Shown: positions 29,997-37,467 of the stretch, piece after piece
How positions within the stretch are numbered: the stretch's first letter is position 1
How the letters are laid out: each line of letters opens with the position of its first letter
The notes under the pieces: generated by a model
Databases searched by the model: none
What the model saw: the letters and a program-made list of their open reading frames with translations, nothing else
What the model was told of the DNA's origin: nothing
DNA from: Hyphobacterium sp. SN044
Lineage (GTDB): Bacteria; Pseudomonadota; Alphaproteobacteria; Caulobacterales; Maricaulaceae
Length of the DNA: 64,000 nt
NCBI RefSeq assembly: GCF_021864465.1
Contig: NZ_JAKKUV010000004.1
Span: forward strand, 1-64,000
Reading direction: 5' to 3'
Position numbers and translations under genes: made by a program

Positions 29997-31628
29997 ATGA
30001 CCCATATCTCACCGAATGGCGTGGAAATCCTCGGCAAGCTCGAGCCGGGTTACCGGGCGATTCTCGCGCCCCACGCCCTCGCCTTCCTGGCCGGTATTCA
30101 CCGGCGCTTCAACAGCCGCCGCCTGGCGCTGCTGGAGGAGCGCAAGGAGCGGCAGGCCCGGCTCGATGCCGGGGAGATGCCGGACTTTCCCAAGGACACG
30201 GCCGATATCCGCGCTTCGGACTGGACGGTGCGCGCGGCGCCGGCCGATCTGCGCGACCGCCGGGTGGAGATCACCGGGCCGGTCGACCGCAAGATGGTCG
30301 TCAACGCGCTCAATTCCGGGGCCCGCTGCTTCATGGCGGACTTCGAGGACGCAACCAGCCCGGTCTGGACCAATCTGGTCGACGGGCAGATCAATCTGCG
30401 TGACGCGATCCGCCGCACGATCGACTTCACCGACGAGACGTCGGGCAAGCGCTACAAGGTGTCGTCCGACGCCGCGACGCTGATCGTGCGGCCTCGCGGC
30501 TGGCACATGGAAGAGCGCCATGTGCGCATCAATGGCGAGGCGATGTCGGCCTCGCTGTTCGATTTCGGCCTCTATCTTTACCACAATCACGATGCGCTGC
30601 GGACGATCGGGACCGGCCCGTATTTCTACCTGCCGAAGATGGAATCGGCGCGCGAGGCGCGGCTCTGGGCACTGGTCTTCCAGCATGCCGAGGAGATGCT
30701 CGGCCTCGACCGCGGCACGATCCGCGCGACGGTGCTGATCGAGACGCTGCCGGCGGTGTTCGAGCTCGACGAGATTCTCTACGAGCTGCGTGACTATTGC
30801 GTCGGGCTCAATTGCGGCCGCTGGGATTATATCTTCAGCTATATCAAGCGGTTGCAGAAACAGTCCGACCGCATCCTGCCGGACCGCTCGCAGGTCACGA
30901 TGACCGTGCCCTTCATGCGCAACTATTCGCGCCGGGTCATCGCGGTGTGTCACCGCCGCGGCGCCCATGCGATGGGCGGCATGGCGGCCTTCATCCCGGT
31001 GAAGGGCGACGAGAAGGCCAATGCCGAGGCGTTCGAGAAGGTCCGCGCCGACAAGCTGCGCGAAGCCACGGACGGCCATGACGGCACCTGGGTGGCGCAC
31101 CCGGACCTCGTCCCGGTCGCGAAGGCGGTGTTCGACGAGGTGATGAACGGGCCGAACCAGCTCGACAAGCGCCTGGCTGTCACCGGCTCAGCGGCGCAGC
31201 TGATCGAGGTGCCGGAGGGCACGATTACCGAGGCGGGCGCGCGCGACAACGCCGAGGTCGCCATCCGCTATGTCGCGGCCTGGCTGGCCGGGCGCGGCGC
31301 GGCGCCGATCAACAATCTGATGGAAGATGCCGCGACCGCGGAGATCGCCCGCGCCCAGCTGTGGCAGTGGAAGACGCATGGCGCGGTGACCGAAGAGGGC
31401 ACCAAGCTCGACGCGGCCTGGATGAAGGATGCCATCGCCAGGGCCGAAAAGGACATACTCGCCGACGACACCTGGCGTCTGTCGGGTCCGAACGAGGTGA
31501 AAGCGGCGACCGGCCTCGTCCTGGATCTCGTCCTGTCGGACGACTTCGCCGAATTCCTGACCGGGCCGGGCTATGACCGGATGACGGAAGACCTCCAGGT
31601 CTCGATGCGGTTGACGGAGTTTGATTAG
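29997..31628 (+). CDS. aceB: Malate synthase A
   Basis: It condenses glyoxylate with acetyl-CoA to malate, completing the shunt begun by the gene upstream. The 543-residue product is of the short A form. Seen: FMADFEDATSPVW, RPRGWHMEERHV, ATVLIETLPAVFELDEILYE with the catalytic Glu, GLNCGRWDYIFSYIK and HAMGGMAAFIPVKGD. GGAAGGAGAGG before the ATG gives a strong ribosome site. A family B repeat begins 11 bases after the stop. Confidence 0.97.
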   Translation: MTHISPNGVEILGKLEPGYRAILAPHALAFLAGIHRRFNSRRLALLEERKERQARLDAGEMPDFPKDTADIRASDWTVRAAPADLRDRRVEITGPVDRKMVVNALNSGARCFMADFEDATSPVWTNLVDGQINLRDAIRRTIDFTDETSGKRYKVSSDAATLIVRPRGWHMEERHVRINGEAMSASLFDFGLYLYHNHDALRTIGTGPYFYLPKMESAREARLWALVFQHAEEMLGLDRGTIRATVLIETLPAVFELDEILYELRDYCVGLNCGRWDYIFSYIKRLQKQSDRILPDRSQVTMTVPFMRNYSRRVIAVCHRRGAHAMGGMAAFIPVKGDEKANAEAFEKVRADKLREATDGHDGTWVAHPDLVPVAKAVFDEVMNGPNQLDKRLAVTGSAAQLIEVPEGTITEAGARDNAEVAIRYVAAWLAGRGAAPINNLMEDAATAEIARAQLWQWKTHGAVTEEGTKLDAAWMKDAIARAEKDILADDTWRLSGPNEVKAATGLVLDLVLSDDFAEFLTGPGYDRMTEDLQVSMRLTEFD

Positions 31629-31639
31629 GGCCGGCTCTC

Positions 31640-31799
31640 CCTTCTCCCCTTTTTGAAGGGGAGAAGGTGCCCGAAAGGGCGGATGAGGGGTTCTGCTCCG
31701 TAATTGAAGACTGCGTGCGCCCCCTCACCCGGCGCTTGCCCCGCCTTCGCGGGGCCAGGCGCGGCACCCTCTCCCCCTAAGAGGGGGCGAGGGGAAGGG
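31640..31799 (-). repeat. Compound palindromic repeat, family B copy 3
   Basis: This 160-base copy has the same orientation as 17119-17246. It includes the internal GCCCCGCCTTCGCGGGGC hairpin also seen at 10708-10866. It fills most of the 281-base gap after aceB. Confidence 0.85.
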
Positions 31800-31909
31800 C
31801 GGCGGTTCAGCATCCCAACCATACCGGTTTTTCTTTACCCGTTCCGCGCGGCTGATAACTTCCCGTGACAAGCGAGCCGGAAAACCGGCCGGATACGGGG
31901 AGAGACGGT

Positions 31910-33316
31910 ATGGCCGATGCGGCGAAACCGGCGGCTGTGCCGCCGGCCACGGATAGCGGTGCCTACCGCGCCTACGTTCTGGGCGGCCTGTTCGTCGTCT
32001 ACACGTTCAACTTCATCGACCGTCAGATCGTCTCGGTCCTGCAGGAGCCGATCCGCGCGCATTTCGACCTGGCCGACTGGCAACTCGGACTGCTGACCGG
32101 CCCGGCCTTCGCGGTGCTCTATGCCGTGCTCGGCCTGCCGATCGCCATGCTCGCCGATCGCTGGCACCGGGTGAACATCATCGCGATCGCGCTGGCCGTC
32201 TGGAGCGCGTTCACGGCCCTGTTCGGGCTGGCGGGCAGCTTCATGACGCTGCTCCTCATGCGCGTCGGCGTCGGGATCGGCGAGGCGGGCGGATCGCCGC
32301 CCTCGCACTCGCTGATCTCCGACTATTTCCCGCCGAACAAGCGGGCCGGAGCGATGAGTGTCTATTCGCTGGGAATTCCGATCGGGTCCGTTCTGGGCAT
32401 TCTGTTCGGCGGGATCGGCTATCACGCCGTCGCGACCTGGTATGCGGAGAATGGCGTGCCGGGGTGGCTGGACGCCATCGGAGCGACCGAACCCTGGCGC
32501 GTCGCCTTCCTGCTGGTCGGCATACCGGGAATTCTGCTGGCGCTGGTCGTGAAGTTCACGATCCGCGAACCCCAGCGCGGCCGGCAGGACACGCCGCCGG
32601 CCGTGGAAACCGCCGCGACCCCTGCGGCGGCGAAGACCGACAAGTCGAAAGCGCTGAGCCGGACGCTGAGCGTCCTGTTCTCCAAGCCGGGCTTCTGGCT
32701 GATCGCGCTCGGCGCGGCGATCGCCTCGCTGGTCGGATACGGGCTCTTCCCGTGGGTACTCAGCTATTTCGTGCGGATCTACGCGGTCGACCTGCCACTG
32801 TCTGAAGCGGTCGCACGCGCTGCGGTTCCCTACGCCTTCGTCGTCGGCGGCGGCGGATTCGTCGGCACACTCCTCGGCGGCTGGCTGACCGACAAGTTCG
32901 GAACGAAATGGCTCGGCGCCTATCTTGCCATTCCGGCGATTGCCCTCGTGATCTCCTATCCGCTGCACTTCGTCGCGCTCTCCCTGCCGGTCGGGGCCGC
33001 AGCGTTCGCGGTTCTGGCGGTCGGCAGTGCGCTGTTGTCGGTCTGGTACGGCCCGGTGTGGGCGACAGTGCAGAATCTCGTGCCGCCGGACATGCGGGCG
33101 ATGTCGTCCGCGGTTCTGCTCTTCGTGATCAACATCATAGGTCTCGGGATCGGGCCGTTCGCGACCGGCGCCCTCTCTGACTTTTTCCGGGAATCCTACG
33201 GCGCGGACGCGCTGCGAATCGCCATACTCGTGATCGCGCTACTGGTGCTGCCCGCGGCGGCGCTGTTCTATGCCGCTTCGCGCCGCCTTTCGAAGGACTG
33301 GGAGGCCGCGCGCTGA
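31910..33316 (+). CDS. MFS transporter (spinster-like)
   Basis: The 468-residue product has about twelve helices. It shows FNFIDRQIVSVLQEPI at helix 1, the loop-2/3 motif GLPIAMLADRWHRVN and GVGIGEAGGSPPSHSLISDYF at helix 5, all typical of the bacterial spinster-like group. A hydrophilic Ala/Lys-rich loop near residues 225-245 separates the halves. The start at 31910 follows GGGGAGAGA and was preferred over a GTG at 31865. The hydrolase gene begins 18 bases downstream, so it may handle the same substrate. Confidence 0.9.
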   Translation: MADAAKPAAVPPATDSGAYRAYVLGGLFVVYTFNFIDRQIVSVLQEPIRAHFDLADWQLGLLTGPAFAVLYAVLGLPIAMLADRWHRVNIIAIALAVWSAFTALFGLAGSFMTLLLMRVGVGIGEAGGSPPSHSLISDYFPPNKRAGAMSVYSLGIPIGSVLGILFGGIGYHAVATWYAENGVPGWLDAIGATEPWRVAFLLVGIPGILLALVVKFTIREPQRGRQDTPPAVETAATPAAAKTDKSKALSRTLSVLFSKPGFWLIALGAAIASLVGYGLFPWVLSYFVRIYAVDLPLSEAVARAAVPYAFVVGGGGFVGTLLGGWLTDKFGTKWLGAYLAIPAIALVISYPLHFVALSLPVGAAAFAVLAVGSALLSVWYGPVWATVQNLVPPDMRAMSSAVLLFVINIIGLGIGPFATGALSDFFRESYGADALRIAILVIALLVLPAAALFYAASRRLSKDWEAAR

Positions 33317-33334
33317 TCCGCAGGGGGATGACGC

Positions 33335-34198
33335 GTGAGCCATACCGATGCCTTCTTCACCAGCCGCGACGGGCTGAAGATCAGCTATCGCGATTACGCA
33401 CCGGCGGGCGGCGAAACGGGCCTGCCGGTCCTGTGTCTGCATGGGCTGACGCGCAATCTGAAGGATTTCGACGACTTCGCGCCCCGGGTCGCGGCCACCG
33501 GGCGTCGGGTGATCGCCGCGTCGCAGCGCGGCCGCGGCGATTCGCAGTGGGATAGCCAGACCGAGCGCTATCATCCCGGCGTCTATGCCCAGGACATGCT
33601 GGACCTGCTCGACCACCTGTCGCTGCCGCGCGCGGTATTTGCGGGCACGTCGATGGGCGGGCTGATGACCATGGTGTCCGCCATGATGGCGCCGCAACGG
33701 ATCGCGGCCGCGATCATCAATGATGTCGGGCCGGAGCTGGCCCCGGAAGGGATCGAGCGGATCCGCTCCTATGTCGGCAAGTCGGGCGATCACGACGACT
33801 GGACGAGCGCCGCGGAACGCGCGCGCGAGGTCAATGGACACGCCTTCCCGAAGGAGACCGGCGAGGCGTTCTGGCTGACCTTTGCCAAACGCACCCACCG
33901 TGTGCTCGACACCGGCAAGATCCGGTCGGACTACGATCCGGCGATCGCCTCGGCGGTGTCAAAGGGCGGTCAGGCGGCGGCCGATCTCTGGCCGGTCTGG
34001 GCGGCGATGGTGCCGATTCCGACCCTGCTGGTGCGCGGCGGCATCTCCGACCTGTTGTCGCGGGAGACGACGGCGAAGATGCAGGCGGTGAAACCCGATC
34101 TGGAAATCGTCGAGGTCCCGGATGTCGGCCACGCCCCCTTCATGACCGAACCGGCGGCCTGGGCGGCGATCGAAATCTTCCTTCAAAAGGTCGACTGA
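33335..34198 (+). CDS. Alpha/beta hydrolase
   Basis: The 287-residue product has an oxyanion-loop LCLHGLTRNLKDFDDF, the nucleophile elbow AGTSMGG near residue 110 and a C-terminal catalytic-His region VPDVGHAPFMTE. The layout matches small esterase, epoxide-hydrolase-like or enol-lactonase-like enzymes. GTG is the start, with AGGGGGAT upstream. It is probably co-transcribed with the MFS gene. The substrate cannot be told from sequence. Confidence 0.87.
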   Translation: MSHTDAFFTSRDGLKISYRDYAPAGGETGLPVLCLHGLTRNLKDFDDFAPRVAATGRRVIAASQRGRGDSQWDSQTERYHPGVYAQDMLDLLDHLSLPRAVFAGTSMGGLMTMVSAMMAPQRIAAAIINDVGPELAPEGIERIRSYVGKSGDHDDWTSAAERAREVNGHAFPKETGEAFWLTFAKRTHRVLDTGKIRSDYDPAIASAVSKGGQAAADLWPVWAAMVPIPTLLVRGGISDLLSRETTAKMQAVKPDLEIVEVPDVGHAPFMTEPAAWAAIEIFLQKVD

Positions 34199-34283
34199 CA
34201 GGCGAAGACTTCGCCCGTCAGGGTAGATCGATTTTCCGGATTCGCGTCAGGGGAGAAAAATTTACTTTTCCCTTCGGAGAATC

Positions 34284-34298
34284 TTAAGAGCGCGTTAA
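34284..34298. promoter_or_regulatory. CtrA-type site TTAA-N7-TTAA
   Basis: Two TTAA half-sites are separated by exactly seven bases, 39 bases before the start of the repeat-protein gene. This is the consensus for the cell-cycle regulator CtrA of Caulobacterales and relatives. CtrA binding is inferred from the motif and the likely lineage. Confidence 0.55.
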
Positions 34299-34337
34299 GC
34301 TTTACATTCCGAGACCAAGCTTCAGGGGGGGTTACCC

Positions 34338-35309
34338 ATGCTCCGACGTACCTATCTGGCTGGAATCGCTAGTGCCGTTCTGCTTCCCGCGGGTTTCGCG
34401 GCAGCCGACGACATGGCGTGGTTCCCGTCCGAACCGCCAACCAGTGCAGCGCCGGGCGAGTGCTATGCGCGCGTCCGCGTTGAAGCCGAATATCGTCCCT
34501 ACACCGAGACGATCGTCACCGGCGACACCTACGAAACCTACAACGTCCGTCCGGCGGAGCTGGGCTATGACGTTCGCGAATTCATCAGCCGCGAAGCCGG
34601 CATGCGCTACATCGTGCACGAGCCGGTCTATGACGTGATCACCGAGCAGGTGATGGTGCGTCCGTCCTATGTCGAGTACCGGGTGATCCCGGCGGTGCAC
34701 GAGGAAGTCACCGAGCGGATCATGGTGCGCGAACCGCGCATGGTCTGGCAGCGCGGCCGCGTGCCGGGTGCCCAGATGACCCGTTTCGATCCGGAAACCG
34801 GCGAAATCTGGTGTCTCGTTGAAGAGGCGGGCGAATACCGCACCGTCACCCGCAACGTGCTGGTCACCCCGGCCCGTGTCGAGGAAGTCCAGGTCGACGC
34901 CCAGTATGCGACCATCCAGCGCGAAGTGCTGATCCAGGAAGCCCGCGTCGAGGAAATCCCGATCCCGGCCGAATACGACCAGGTCGAGATCCAGACGCTG
35001 GTTCGCGCCGCGTCGGTCGATTCGCAGACCGTCACCGGCCGCACCGAATCGGTCACCCGCTACGAGCTGGTCGCCGAAGAGCGTTATGAGTGGCGTCTGA
35101 TGGATTGCGACGAAATGGAACTGCCGGGCTATGTCCCGCCGGCCTCCATGCGTCAGGATCCGCCCGCCATGTCCTACCAGTACCAGGGCGGCGGCGACTA
35201 TCAGGAGCCGCAATATGACGAGACCGAAACGCCGGTCGCGTCGCTTGCGTCCAGCCGGATCACCCAACGCGGTGGCCCGCGCATCATTCAGGCTGCTGCG
35301 CGCCAATAG
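34338..35309 (+). CDS. Secreted protein built of short beta-type repeats, function unknown
   Basis: The family is not recognised. The 323-residue product has a signal peptide (cleavage near AAAD, residue 23). Residues about 45-270 form seven or eight degenerate units of about 23-25 residues with a pattern like PAxYxxVxxxVLVxxA: for example VITEQVMVRPSYVEYRVIPA, then AVHEEVTERIMVREP, then YRTVTRNVLVTPARVEEV. Two cysteines, in ECYARV and GEIWCLV, lie among them and a third is in LMDCDE. The tail after residue 275 is Gln/Gly/Tyr-rich and disordered-looking. Similar repeats are recalled in envelope proteins that carry peptidoglycan- or OmpA-like domains, but none is visible here. A possible CtrA site precedes it and a strong terminator follows. 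Confidence 0.7.
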   Translation: MLRRTYLAGIASAVLLPAGFAAADDMAWFPSEPPTSAAPGECYARVRVEAEYRPYTETIVTGDTYETYNVRPAELGYDVREFISREAGMRYIVHEPVYDVITEQVMVRPSYVEYRVIPAVHEEVTERIMVREPRMVWQRGRVPGAQMTRFDPETGEIWCLVEEAGEYRTVTRNVLVTPARVEEVQVDAQYATIQREVLIQEARVEEIPIPAEYDQVEIQTLVRAASVDSQTVTGRTESVTRYELVAEERYEWRLMDCDEMELPGYVPPASMRQDPPAMSYQYQGGGDYQEPQYDETETPVASLASSRITQRGGPRIIQAAARQ

Positions 35310-35340
35310 GCCCGCCAGCGACTGAGTGAGAGGGGAAAAG

Positions 35341-35377
35341 CGCCCCGCACCGGAAACGGTGCGGGGCGTTCTCTTTT
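35341..35377. terminator. Intrinsic terminator, shared by convergent genes
   Basis: There is a perfect 12-bp stem CGCCCCGCACCG/CGGTGCGGGGCG with a GAAA tetraloop, followed by TTCTCTTTT. The opposite strand also ends in CTTTT. It lies between the repeat protein and pbpC stops. Confidence 0.92.
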
Positions 35378-35398
35378 CAAGGACAGATTTGTGCCGGG

Positions 35399-37465
35399 CT
35401 AGCGCGCCGGACCGTCGGCCGAGGTGCGGATCCGGACCCGTGCGGTCGCGGTGCGGCCCTGATCGTCCACGGCGGCGATGGTGTAGAAGCCGCGCTGGGG
35501 CGGCAGCCAGACCGGATCGCCCGCGCCATTCAGTGCCGCCGGTGTACCGTCCACAAACCAGCTGAGCCGGCCCGCGCCGCGTCCCGCGAGGACGAGCGGG
35601 CGGCCTTCCTCATTGGCCCAGACTTCCGACCCGTCGGGCGGAAAGACGATTTCCGGCGGCAGGCTGTCGCCGAAGCGGCGCAGCGGCGCAGGCGGAGCGT
35701 GGACGTCCGGCGTCTCGGCGCGGCCCCAACCGGTATCGGTCTCCGGGGCGTAGCGGCGCGCACGGTCGAACACGTCGAACAGGATGGGCAGCGCGCCTTC
35801 CCGGCCGGTCACGCCTGGGCGCGGTGTGCCGTCCGGCCGGCCGACCCAGACGACGACGGTGAAGCCATCGCCCGTTCCGGCGGCCCAGGCATCGCGGAAG
35901 CCCCAGGACGTGCCGGTCTTGAAGGCAATGCGCGGGGCACCGCGCGACAGCTCGGCCGGCATGCGGCCTCCCGGATGCGGGGCGCGGCGCAGGATGGAGA
36001 CGATCTCGTCGGCGGTCTCCGGCGTCATCAGCGCCTGGGCCGGGGCGTCAGCGTCGACATCGGAGCGGTCCTCAAGCCAGCTTAGCGGCCGGGCCGAGCC
36101 GCCATCGCCGAGCGCGGCATAGAGGGTCGCGACCTCGCGCACGGTCAGGCCGACACCGCCGAGTGCGATGGCGAGACCCGCCTCGTCCTCGCCGGAATCG
36201 GCGATGCGCCCATGTGCGCCCGCGAAGTCGAGCGAGGCGGCAAAGCGGCGGGCGCCGACGGCGTCGAGCGCCAGCACGGCGGGCACGTTGAGCGAATGCT
36301 GCAGCGCTTCGGCAACGGTCACATCACCGCGGAAGGTGCGGTCAAAATTCTCCGGCTGGTAGGCGCTGAAGGCGCGCGGCACGTCGGCCATGCGTGTTCC
36401 GGCGGCGGCGAAACCGTCGTCGAAAGCCAGCGCGTAGATGAAGGGTTTCAGTGTCGAGCCCGGCGAGCGGGCGCGGTCGGTCAGGTCGATCCAGCCGCCC
36501 TGACGGCCCCGGCTGGCTGAGCCGACGGCGGCGCGCACGGCGCGGCTCTCGGTCTCGACCACGAGGATGGCGACCTGAACGTCGGTCCCGGCTTCCTCGG
36601 CCTCGGCGCGGGCGAGGGCTTCAAGCTCGGCCTGCAACCCGCCATCGATCGAGGTGCGGATCTCGGTGACGCCCGGGGCGCGGCGGCGCGCCTCTTCGGC
36701 GGCATGCCAGGCCTCGGCCGGGAAGTCGGCACGCGACGGCAACGGCTCGCTAGCGGCTTCCTCCGCACGCGTTTCGGTCAGCAAATCCGCTTCGGCCAGC
36801 CGGGTCAGGATGGCCGCGCGGCTGGTCCGCGCATGCTCTGGCCGCAGGTCCGGGCGGCGGACTTCGGGGGATTGCGGCAGGGCGATCAGGAGGGCGATCT
36901 GCTCGGCGGTGAGGCGTTCCGGCTCGCGGCCGAAATACGCCCAGCTGGCCGCGCGGATGCCTTCCAGATTGCCGCCATAGGGCGTCAGCGACAGGTAAAG
37001 CTCGAGGATCTCGTCCTTGGTGAGGCGGCGCTCGAGCTGAAGCGCGCGCCAGCTTTCCACGACCTTGGAGCCGAGATTGCGCGGCCGTGGCTCGAGCAGG
37101 CGGGCGGTCTGCATGGTCAGGGTGGACGCGCCGGACACGACGCGGCCCGCTCGTGCGGACGTGAAGGTGGCGCGGACCACCGCCAGCGGATCGACCCCGG
37201 CATGATCGTAGAATCGCTGGTCCTCGACCTCGATCAGCGCGGCGATGAAGGCCGGGTCGATCCGGTCGATATCGGCGGCGAGCCGCCAGCGCCCGTCCTC
37301 GACCGGAAAGACGCGCAGCGCGCGGCCGCCCGAATCGGTCACGACGACGGACATCTCCGTTCCCCGCCCCATGTCCGGGGGCAGGGCGCGGTCGAGGACA
37401 AGGAGGCACGCCGCCATCGCGAGGATGGCGGCGTGAACCCCGATGACCCAGACCGGCAGCCGCAT
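35399..37465 (-). CDS. pbpC: Penicillin-binding protein 1C
   Basis: This is a class A peptidoglycan glycosyltransferase/transpeptidase. The 688-residue product has a membrane anchor near residues 7-25 and a GT51 domain with the catalytic Glu81 in EVEDQRFYDHAG and SGASTLTMQTARLL. Its transpeptidase domain has S337 and K340 in SPGSTLKPF, a SLN motif in LQHSLNVP and K516 in FKTGTSWG. The C-terminal PBP1C (BiPBP) beta domain ends the protein (LSWFVDGTPAALN). It follows the alpha-2-macroglobulin gene by 2 bases, the classical pair. Confidence 0.95.
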   Translation of the reverse strand: MRLPVWVIGVHAAILAMAACLLVLDRALPPDMGRGTEMSVVVTDSGGRALRVFPVEDGRWRLAADIDRIDPAFIAALIEVEDQRFYDHAGVDPLAVVRATFTSARAGRVVSGASTLTMQTARLLEPRPRNLGSKVVESWRALQLERRLTKDEILELYLSLTPYGGNLEGIRAASWAYFGREPERLTAEQIALLIALPQSPEVRRPDLRPEHARTSRAAILTRLAEADLLTETRAEEAASEPLPSRADFPAEAWHAAEEARRRAPGVTEIRTSIDGGLQAELEALARAEAEEAGTDVQVAILVVETESRAVRAAVGSASRGRQGGWIDLTDRARSPGSTLKPFIYALAFDDGFAAAGTRMADVPRAFSAYQPENFDRTFRGDVTVAEALQHSLNVPAVLALDAVGARRFAASLDFAGAHGRIADSGEDEAGLAIALGGVGLTVREVATLYAALGDGGSARPLSWLEDRSDVDADAPAQALMTPETADEIVSILRRAPHPGGRMPAELSRGAPRIAFKTGTSWGFRDAWAAGTGDGFTVVVWVGRPDGTPRPGVTGREGALPILFDVFDRARRYAPETDTGWGRAETPDVHAPPAPLRRFGDSLPPEIVFPPDGSEVWANEEGRPLVLAGRGAGRLSWFVDGTPAALNGAGDPVWLPPQRGFYTIAAVDDQGRTATARVRIRTSADGPAR

Positions 37466-37467
37466 AG

